From assembly GCA_036376915.1 (NCBI GenBank), contig DASUZK010000115.1, positions 1 through 6,846 of the forward strand: 6,846 nt of DNA, read 5' to 3'. The notes below the pieces were generated by a model that ran no database searches, was not told the origin of the DNA, and saw nothing but the letters and a program-made list of their open reading frames with translations. This document shows positions 1-5,408 of the stretch, piece after piece. This DNA comes from VRUE01 sp036376915. GTDB taxonomy: Bacteria > Actinomycetota > Thermoleophilia > Solirubrobacterales > 70-9. Position numbers and translations under genes: made by a program. Numbering within the stretch: position 1 is the stretch's first letter; every line of letters begins with the position of its first letter.

Positions 1-1
1 C

Positions 2-613
2 TCGGCCGGCGTGCTGACCGTCCGCAACCTGAGCACAGGCGTCACCGGCCGCACCGCCTCGCTCGGCAGCGGGCTGGTCCGCGGCAAGCTCGATAACCCC
101 GTCCCCGTGCAGGCCGGCCAGAGCTATGAGATCTCCAACTCCGGCCGGGTGCTCAAGGCCGAGGGGGACAGCTTCGTCGAGTCGACCTTCGGGGTCGGCA
201 CCGGCTCGTGGGCTGTTGAAACCCTCGGCCAGGAATTTGACCGGGCGCAGTTGTTCACGGCCGGCAGCCCGGATGTCGCCGCGGCCACCCCCGTGGTGGT
301 GCGCCGGGTGACGATCAAGATCCCCGCACGAGCCGGTAAGAGCTCAGCGGCGTCGCATCGCAAGAAGCGCGCCGGCAGGCTGCGTTTCTTCGGCCGCGTT
401 GCCGGTCCCGCACGCGTCGGCGCCAGGGTGTTCATCCAGGTTCGCGACCGTCGCAACTGGCGCCGGGTCGGCAGCACCAAGGTCGGCGTGAACGGCCGCA
501 TCCGGTTCCATCGCTGGACGAAGCTGCGCACGACTGGGGCCAAGCCCCGCGCGCGGGCAATGGTGCAGGGCATCGGTCGTTCGCGGTCGGCCCGGGTTGC
601 CATCCACTATTGA
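2..613 (+). CDS. Probable secreted/surface protein with basic C-terminal beta domain (5'-truncated)
   Basis: The reading frame is open from the left edge, so the GTG at 11 is probably internal and the true start, with any signal peptide, lies upstream. 203 residues are visible. Counting from the GTG, residues 1-97 look like a beta-rich domain (alternating hydrophobics, 'VQAGQSYEIS' near 33-42) with mixed charge. Residues 98-200 carry about 31 Arg/Lys and a single Asp. The block around 122-165 ('RLRFFGRVAGPARVGARVFI', then 'DRRNWRRVGSTKVGVNGRI') follows the pattern GRV-P-GARV-IQ-R-W-RVG-T-V-NGR. I recall this pattern from Ig-like or fibronectin-like repeats in actinobacterial surface proteins. 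Codon third positions are strongly G/C, supporting a real gene. Its function is unknown; a cell-wall or glycan-binding role is only an inference from the charge and the neighbouring glycan genes. It ends 10 bp from the convergent flippase stop. Confidence 0.75.
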   Translation, partial: SAGVLTVRNLSTGVTGRTASLGSGLVRGKLDNPVPVQAGQSYEISNSGRVLKAEGDSFVESTFGVGTGSWAVETLGQEFDRAQLFTAGSPDVAAATPVVVRRVTIKIPARAGKSSAASHRKKRAGRLRFFGRVAGPARVGARVFIQVRDRRNWRRVGSTKVGVNGRIRFHRWTKLRTTGAKPRARAMVQGIGRSRSARVAIHY

Positions 614-623
614 TCCCCGGCGC

Positions 624-2171
624 TCAGCGGTCGAAGAAGCGCTCGGCGAGCAACTTCGGCCAGCGGACGGGCGAGAGCGCTATCGCTCCGAAGTAGAGCG
701 CCGCGAGGACGACCTGGAGCACGAGCAGGGTGAGCAGCGTCGCCGGCGCCGCTTCGACCGCGGGCTTGGCCAGCAGGCCGAGCGCTCCGACGGCCAACGC
801 GATCGGCACCGTGTAGCGGAAGCCGTAGTCGTGCCAGCTGATGCTGAAGAAGCGGTGCACCGTGAGGAACGTGAGGGTCCCCTGGGCGGTCACCCCGGCG
901 GCGAAGGCCCAGGCGACGCCGAGCGCGGGAGAGGTGAGATCGAGGCCGAGGAGCAGGGCCGCGACGGCGATGAACACAGCCAGAGCGATGAGGTTGTTGC
1001 GCGAGTTGTAGGACTTGACCGCTACCGCGTCGAGCGGGCTGCGCAGCATCAGGTAGACGACGAAGAGCGCCGTCGGCGCCACCGTCACCGTCAGCACCGA
1101 TCCGGCGTCCTCGAATTCCGGGCCCAGCCAGGCGGTCACGGCGATCCCCGCGTATAGCACGGCCTGGGCGCTGGCGAAGAGCGCCAGGCTGGCCGCGAAG
1201 GAGCTCAGCTGGGCGACGTGGCCGGCGGTGCGCTCGCGATCCTCCTCCCACATCCGGGTCAGCGACGGAAGCAGGACCAGCCCCAGTGGCAGGACGGCCA
1301 GGGAGACGATGCTGAGGATCTGCTGGCCGGCGCTCAGGTAGGCGACCTCGCGCAGCGAGGCGACGTGGGCGGCGAGCACCGGGACCAGCACGAAGAGGCC
1401 GAGCTGGGCCATCTCGCCGGGCACGCGGCGATGCCCATACCCCCAGAGCCGATGCGTGGCGGTCCGCATCGTCGCCCGCTGGGCCGCCCCGAGGCCGCGG
1501 GCGAGGGGGACGGCGATGGCCGCCAAGGAGAGGATCGCGGTCCCGACCGCCATCAGGACGATCAGGCGATCGACCGGCTCGCCGGGGGCCAGCGCGACGA
1601 CGGCCGGGGGCAGTGCGCCGAGGGCGGTCACCTGGAGGAGGCTGCCCATGCGCAGGCGCAGCAGGCCACGGAAGTAGCCGTAGGCGATGTAGAAGCTGGA
1701 GGTCGCGGCCAGGAGGAGGGCGAACGGCAGCACGTACTCGCTGGCCTCCGAGCTGCCGAAGAAGAGGGCCGCGACGGCATCCGGCGCGGCCAGCGCGACC
1801 GCGACCGCGACCGCCGTGGCCCCCCAGCAGATCGCCGCGGCCGCGACCAGGTAGGAGCCCGCGCTCGGGTCGTCGCGTCCGGCGGGCAGGGCCAGGTAGC
1901 GCGGCAGCCCACCGACGAGCCCCACGGTGACGATCGGGAAGAGGATGTTGGCCGCCTGCTTGACGAGCGAGTAGGAGGCGAAGCCGTCGGCCCCCGCGTT
2001 GCGGGCCAGCAGCCGCGCGAGCAGCAGGCCGCCGATGGCGACACAGGCCTGCGCCAGGAGCGTTACCGAGACGTCTTGAAAGAACGGATGCAGGCGGCGC
2101 GAACGCAGTCCGAAACGGCGGTCGGGAGCGGGGGCGTCGCTAGACTCGCCGCCGTGGCGATCGATCTCCAT
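624..2171 (-). CDS. Wzx-like polysaccharide flippase (MOP superfamily membrane protein)
   Basis: Predicted integral membrane protein that would flip a lipid-linked oligosaccharide across the cytoplasmic membrane. Numbering from the ATG at 2180 (518 aa), a polar N-terminus (1-35) precedes about 14 hydrophobic segments, roughly at 37-57, 75-97, 111-132, 148-168, 181-199, 206-226, 259-275, 286-306, 325-350, 362-380, 397-414, 418-440, 456-472 and 480-502. That count and length fit the polysaccharide-transporter (RfbX/Wzx) family. The segment 'YGHRRVPGEMAQLGLF' (about 248-263), opening the second half, resembles the 'YG-PRVPG' motif common in these flippases. I chose the second ATG (2171, 515 aa): the Shine-Dalgarno-like GGGCAGG (plus 2181-2187) lies 9 nt upstream of it but directly abuts the ATG at 2180. 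The gene is divergent from the glycosyltransferase operon. A MATE or MVF-type transporter of the same superfamily is the alternative, and glycan context favours Wzx. Confidence 0.88.
   Translation of the reverse strand: MEIDRHGGESSDAPAPDRRFGLRSRRLHPFFQDVSVTLLAQACVAIGGLLLARLLARNAGADGFASYSLVKQAANILFPIVTVGLVGGLPRYLALPAGRDDPSAGSYLVAAAAICWGATAVAVAVALAAPDAVAALFFGSSEASEYVLPFALLLAATSSFYIAYGYFRGLLRLRMGSLLQVTALGALPPAVVALAPGEPVDRLIVLMAVGTAILSLAAIAVPLARGLGAAQRATMRTATHRLWGYGHRRVPGEMAQLGLFVLVPVLAAHVASLREVAYLSAGQQILSIVSLAVLPLGLVLLPSLTRMWEEDRERTAGHVAQLSSFAASLALFASAQAVLYAGIAVTAWLGPEFEDAGSVLTVTVAPTALFVVYLMLRSPLDAVAVKSYNSRNNLIALAVFIAVAALLLGLDLTSPALGVAWAFAAGVTAQGTLTFLTVHRFFSISWHDYGFRYTVPIALAVGALGLLAKPAVEAAPATLLTLLVLQVVLAALYFGAIALSPVRWPKLLAERFFDR
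2141..2146 (+). promoter_or_regulatory. Possible -10 element (TAGACT) for the plus-strand operon
   Basis: TAGACT matches the actinobacterial -10 pattern TANNNT and lies about 67 bp upstream of the TTG start of the first operon gene, inside the 5' coding part of the divergent flippase. No good -35 hexamer is visible 16-18 bp upstream. The 41-bp gap between the two starts is too short for two full promoters, so at least one promoter must lie inside a neighbouring coding region. This is a weak candidate only. Confidence 0.2.
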
Positions 2172-2189
2172 GCCCGACATCCTGCCCGT

Positions 2190-2205
2190 TCAGGCGGTCG
2201 CCTGA
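2190..2205. promoter_or_regulatory. Perfect 16-bp palindrome between divergent starts (candidate operator)
   Basis: TCAGGCG-GT-CGCCTGA has 7-bp perfect arms and a 2-bp centre. It occupies the middle of the 41-bp space between the flippase start (2171) and the glycosyltransferase TTG (2213). It ends 3 bp from the flippase Shine-Dalgarno-like sequence and 7 bp from the TTG. A dimeric repressor bound here could control both transcription units, or the sequence could fold as a 5'-leader hairpin limiting ribosome access. The repeat is seen directly; the function is inferred. Confidence 0.4.
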
Positions 2206-2212
2206 CGATGCC

Positions 2213-3343
2213 TTGCGCCTAGGGATCGGGGTCTTCGCCGACGAGCCCAGCGGGCTCGCCGTGGCAACCGTCGACACGGCCCTCGCGCTCGACGGGGTGG
2301 GGGTCGACGTGACCCTGTTCGCGGTTGCCGGCAGCACGCTTCCAGAGCGCGCCGAGGCGATCTCCGACCGGGTCGTCCGGCTGCGCCCGATTCCCCGCTT
2401 GCTGCGGGGAAGAGTCGGCTCGACCGCGCTCTTCCTGGTGGCGCGGCTCGCGACCTCGCGGCGCCTCTCCGAGGCCCTGAAGGAGCACCCGGTCGATGCG
2501 CTGCACGTCCTCAGCCCCGGCATGGCCGCCCTCGTGCCCCGTGGCCCGCGCGTCTCGGTCCAGGCTTGGTTCCACCCCCCGCGGCTCCTCGCCCGGCTGC
2601 GGACGCTGCTCCCCTTTACCGCTCGCTGGTTCCTGTATCCGGTTTCCCTGATCGTCCACGTCCAGTCCTACCTCAGTGACCTCGCCGGCTACCGCCGTGC
2701 CGACCTCGTGCTGGCCAACACCGAGGTCGCGGCTACCGCCCTGCGCAGTCGCGGCTTCGAGGCGGTCTGCGTCCCGCCGCCGATCGAGGTCGGTGCCGAG
2801 CCACTCGCTCCGCGTGGCGGCCAGCCGTCGCGGCTCGTGTTCTGCAGCCATCCCCTCACGTTGAAGCGCAAGGGCCTGCGTTTCCTCTTCGAGGCGCTGC
2901 CGACGGTGCGACACCGGCCACTCGAGCTGACGCTGGTCGGCGCCATGGACCCGAGCCTCGAGCGGGGCGTCGAGCGAATTCGCGGCGCCGGCATCGAGGT
3001 GCGCGTGCTGGGCAAGGTGCCCCGCGAGGACTATCTCGAGCTGCTCGCCCGCGAGACCGACCTCCTCCTCTTTCCGAGCCTCTACGAGGAGTGGGGATAT
3101 GCTCTGTTCGAGGCGCTCGGCAGGGGCGTGCCGGCGCTCGCCTTCGACCTCTACCCATTTTCCGAGATCATCGACGAGCGAACCGGGATGCTGGTTGAGC
3201 CCCGCGATGCGGCGGCGCTGGCCGACGCGGTCGAACGCGCGGGGAGCGGTGCGCTCCCCGACCCGGAGGGTGTGCGCGACTCGGCCCGGGCGCGGTTCGG
3301 GGGCGCCCACGTTGCCGAGCGCATCCTGGAGCTGATGGGATGA
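2213..3343 (+). CDS. GT4-type (GT-B fold) glycosyltransferase, first gene of operon
   Basis: Predicted cytoplasmic retaining glycosyltransferase of 376 aa that would transfer a sugar from a nucleotide donor to a lipid-linked glycan. The N-terminal Rossmann half starts at once with beta-strand 'RLGIGVFAD' (2-10) and a glycine-containing acceptor loop (11-16). The donor half starts near 206 ('RLVFCSHPLTLKRKG', 207-221), where Lys/Arg 218-220 sit in the phosphate-binding position. The EX7E signature is E292-E300 in 'YEEWGYALFEALGRGVPALA', followed by the usual 'GMLVEPRDAAALADAV' segment (325-340). TTG at 2213 is the only start that keeps the first strand: the frame has no other start back to the TAG at 2141. 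No clear Shine-Dalgarno sequence precedes it. Its stop overlaps the next gene's start as ATGA. Donor and acceptor sugars cannot be told from sequence. Confidence 0.9.
   Translation: MRLGIGVFADEPSGLAVATVDTALALDGVGVDVTLFAVAGSTLPERAEAISDRVVRLRPIPRLLRGRVGSTALFLVARLATSRRLSEALKEHPVDALHVLSPGMAALVPRGPRVSVQAWFHPPRLLARLRTLLPFTARWFLYPVSLIVHVQSYLSDLAGYRRADLVLANTEVAATALRSRGFEAVCVPPPIEVGAEPLAPRGGQPSRLVFCSHPLTLKRKGLRFLFEALPTVRHRPLELTLVGAMDPSLERGVERIRGAGIEVRVLGKVPREDYLELLARETDLLLFPSLYEEWGYALFEALGRGVPALAFDLYPFSEIIDERTGMLVEPRDAAALADAVERAGSGALPDPEGVRDSARARFGGAHVAERILELMG
2391..2411 (+). repeat. Intragenic inverted repeat, 8-bp arms, 5-nt loop
   Basis: TTCCCCGC (2391-2398) and GCGGGGAA (2404-2411) are perfect inverted arms around the loop TTGCT, inside the first glycosyltransferase gene (codons for about residues 60-67). 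No T-tract follows, so it does not look like a terminator. By a rough count, arms of this length are expected once or twice by chance in GC-rich DNA of this size. Confidence 0.3.
3240..3260 (+). repeat. Intragenic inverted repeat, 9-bp arms, 3-nt loop
   Basis: CGGGGAGCG (3240-3248) and CGCTCCCCG (3252-3260) pair perfectly around GTG. The element lies 83 bp before the glycosyltransferase stop, in the poorly conserved stretch after the EX7E region (about residues 343-349, 'AGSGALP'). It would form a very stable mRNA hairpin shortly before the ATGA junction with the oxidoreductase gene. There is no T-tract. A role in mRNA processing or expression balance is speculative. Confidence 0.35.
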
Positions 3344-4380
3344 CGCCGATCCGAGCTGCCGTGGTGGGCTTGGGAGGGATCGCCGAAGAGCACCTGGTCA
3401 AGCTGCACCGCCTGCCGGGCGTCGAGGTCGCCGGCGTCTGCGACCTCTCGCAAACCCTGGTCGACGCGGTTTGCGAGCGCTACTCGGTCGGTCCCGGCTT
3501 CACCGACTACGACCGCATGCTCGCCGAGACCCAGCCGGACGTCGTCCACGTGCTGGCCCCGCCCGCCACCCACACCGCGCTGGTCGGCGCGGCGCTTGGG
3601 GCGGGCGCTCATGTCTTCGTCGAGAAGCCGATCGCCCCGAGCCTGGCCGAGTACGAGCGGATGCGCGAGGAAGCGGTCGCACGCGGCCTGTTGCTGACGG
3701 AGAACTACAACTACCTCTACATGGACTCGACGCGGCGAGGGCTCGACCTCTTCCGCTCGGGACAGCTCGGCGAGGCGGTCAACCTCGACGTCTCGATGGG
3801 CGTCGGGCTGGGCCGGGCTGCCTATGGAGATCCCGATATACGCCACTTCGCTCACGACATGCCCGGCGGTGCCCTGCGCAACTTCGCCAGCCACCCCGCT
3901 TCGATCGTGACCGCGGTGCTCGAGGAGTGGACCTCGCTTGCCGTCAGCCAGCGCCAGCTCCAGCCCGGCATGCCGGGCAACGACGAGCTGCGCGCCCTCG
4001 TCGGCGACGATCGCGTCTCGGCGACGCTCTCGATCACGACTCGCTCGCAGCCGTCCCAGTTCTCCTGGCTGCTGCGCTGCAGCGAGGGGACGATCGAATG
4101 CGACGTCTTCGGCCAGCGCCTGCAGGTCGTCGCCGGGGGCTCGCCGCTCTCCAAGCTCAGCGGCGAAGTCCGGCAGGGCATCGGCCGCCTCGGCGCCGCG
4201 GCGGCCCAGGTCGGTCGCGCGGCGACCGACCGCCACTCCTACTTCGAGGGCTTCGCGCGACTGCTGGAGGATTTCTACGCCGCCGTCGCGGACGGTCGCC
4301 CCTCGCCGATCCCGCTCGCCCAGATGGACGCGACCAACCGGCTGGTCGAGGGGCTCTTCGAAGAGGAGCGTCAGGTTTGA
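3340..4380 (+). CDS. Gfo/Idh/MocA-family NAD(P)-dependent oxidoreductase
   Basis: Predicted cytoplasmic sugar or NDP-sugar dehydrogenase of 346 aa, a usual length for the family. The N-terminal Rossmann domain has the dinucleotide loop 'GLGGIAEEH' (10-18), strand 'VEVAGVCDLS' (28-37) and the family hallmark EKP at 95-97 with catalytic-type Lys96. The C-terminal alpha/beta domain has 'GGALRNFASHP' (176-186), placing Asn181 and His185 in the family's GX3(D/N)X3H motif. The Asp often found four residues after the His is Ile189 here. GGAG at 3328-3331 sits 8 nt before the ATG, and that ATG overlaps the upstream TGA as ATGA, so translation is probably coupled. Lying between a glycosyltransferase and an epimerase, it probably oxidises or reduces a sugar destined for the glycan. 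Some relatives make 3-keto or uronic-acid-derived sugars, but no aminotransferase is in the window, so the product is open. Confidence 0.9.
   Translation: MTPIRAAVVGLGGIAEEHLVKLHRLPGVEVAGVCDLSQTLVDAVCERYSVGPGFTDYDRMLAETQPDVVHVLAPPATHTALVGAALGAGAHVFVEKPIAPSLAEYERMREEAVARGLLLTENYNYLYMDSTRRGLDLFRSGQLGEAVNLDVSMGVGLGRAAYGDPDIRHFAHDMPGGALRNFASHPASIVTAVLEEWTSLAVSQRQLQPGMPGNDELRALVGDDRVSATLSITTRSQPSQFSWLLRCSEGTIECDVFGQRLQVVAGGSPLSKLSGEVRQGIGRLGAAAAQVGRAATDRHSYFEGFARLLEDFYAAVADGRPSPIPLAQMDATNRLVEGLFEEERQV
4209..4231 (+). repeat. Intragenic inverted repeat, 10-bp arms, 3-nt loop
   Basis: GGTCGGTCGC (4209-4218) and GCGACCGACC (4222-4231) are perfect inverted arms around GCG, inside the oxidoreductase gene about 150 bp before its stop (codons for 'VGRAATDR', near residues 291-298). 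It is the longest perfect stem-loop I found in the window. No T-tract follows. It may be chance in GC-rich coding DNA or an mRNA structure within the operon. Confidence 0.35.
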
Positions 4381-5408
4381 AGGCGCTCGTAACCGGTGGC
4401 AGCGGCTTTCTCGGCCGGCACCTGATCGCCGAGCTGGAGGCGCGGGGCGACTCGGCGACGGCGATGATGCGCCCTTCGAGCGCGGCCCGTCGCGAGCCTG
4501 GCGAGAGAGTGCTGGCATGCGATCTGAGGCGCCCTCCGGAGGGGCTGGCGGCTTCGCTGGCCGAGTTCGACGCGATCTACCACCTGGTCGCCGCGGCCGG
4601 CTCCGGCTGGAGGGAGGCGTTCGAGAGCAACGTGGCGGCGACCGAGAAGCTGCTCGACGCCCTCGCCGCCGCGGGATGGCGCGGCCGCTTCGTCCACGTC
4701 TCCAGCTTCGCCGTCTACGGCACGAACCAGCTCGCCCGCGGCGCCACGCTCGACGAGTCGACCCCGCTCGAGCCCGAGCCGGGGAGGCGCGACGACTACG
4801 CCTGGACGAAGCTGCTGCAGGAGCGCCTGGTCCGCGATCGTCTCGGGGAGATGGACGGGGTCGAGCTGGTCGTCGTCCGTCCGGGCGCGATCTACGCCAG
4901 GGAGCGGCGCTTCCAGTACCGCCTCGGCCGCCCTCTCGGGGAGCACGCGGTCCTCATGCTCGGGGGCGGCGTCCCGATGCCGCTCAACTACGTCGAGAAC
5001 ACCGCCTCGCTGCTCGCCGAGTGCGGCCACAACCCCGCGGCGACGGGGGAGACGTTCAACGCCGTGGATCCTTCGCCGCCGACCCAGCGGGCCTACCTGA
5101 AGGCCTGGCGCGGGGCGGATCCCCAGCTGAAGGTCATCCCCTTTCCGCTCTGGATCTATCGGCTCCTCGCCCGTGGGCTGGAGCGGGCGGAAGAGCGCAG
5201 CGGGGGGCGCACGGCGCCGGCGGCGTTCCTGCAGCCATACGTGATGGAACCGAGCCTGAAGCGCCTGCACTACGACGTCTCGCGCGCGACCGCGCTGCTC
5301 GGCTGGGAGCCGCCGGTCTCCGCCGAGGAGGCGTTGCGGCGGACGTTCCCGTCCAGCAGCGAGTCGAACACGTCGGTAAGCCGGCGCGACTCCAGCTCCC
5401 AGTTGTAG
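4377..5408 (+). CDS. NAD-dependent epimerase/dehydratase (extended SDR)
   Basis: Predicted cytoplasmic extended short-chain dehydrogenase of 343 aa, probably acting on an NDP-sugar. The protein opens with 'MKALVTGGSGFLGRHLI', whose glycine motif GGSGFLG (7-13) binds NAD. 'ACDL' (47-50), 'IYHLVAAAG' (67-75), 'VHVSSFAVYG' (106-115) with the catalytic Ser, and the Y141-x3-K145 pair ('YAWTK') follow in the usual order. 'NYVEN' (204-208) and 'YDVSRATALLGWEP' (299-312) mark the substrate-binding C-terminal half. TTG at 4377 is the only start that keeps the Rossmann strand. GAGGAG (4363-4368) lies 8 nt upstream, and the TTG overlaps the previous stop as TTGA. After about residue 324 comes a Ser-rich tail of about 19 residues, antisense to the conserved end of the convergent glycosyltransferase. 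Whether it acts as epimerase, dehydratase or reductase cannot be decided from sequence. Confidence 0.9.
   Translation: MKALVTGGSGFLGRHLIAELEARGDSATAMMRPSSAARREPGERVLACDLRRPPEGLAASLAEFDAIYHLVAAAGSGWREAFESNVAATEKLLDALAAAGWRGRFVHVSSFAVYGTNQLARGATLDESTPLEPEPGRRDDYAWTKLLQERLVRDRLGEMDGVELVVVRPGAIYARERRFQYRLGRPLGEHAVLMLGGGVPMPLNYVENTASLLAECGHNPAATGETFNAVDPSPPTQRAYLKAWRGADPQLKVIPFPLWIYRLLARGLERAEERSGGRTAPAAFLQPYVMEPSLKRLHYDVSRATALLGWEPPVSAEEALRRTFPSSSESNTSVSRRDSSSQL

Noticed and set aside
614..623. Possible bidirectional terminator between gene 1 and the flippase
   Set aside because: The gap is 10 bp and I could find no stem longer than 3 bp and no T-tract.
1218..2222. Plus-strand open frame opposite the flippase
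   Set aside because: The translation is a hydrophilic Asp/Gln/Arg/Gly-rich string, the antisense image of membrane-helix codons.
3340..4380. Asn181 in place of the Asp in the Gfo/Idh/MocA DX3H motif as a sign of lost activity
   Set aside because: Asn at this position is common in active subgroups as far as I recall, and Lys96 and His185 are both present.
3151..4518. Minus-strand open frame of about 455 codons opposite the oxidoreductase
   Set aside because: No family motif and charged, Gln/Arg-rich composition typical of an antisense shadow; the plus strand has the EKP and Rossmann motifs.
4532..4543. 12-bp palindrome CCCTCCGGAGGG in the epimerase gene
   Set aside because: It has no loop, lies in coding sequence, and short GC palindromes are common at this composition.
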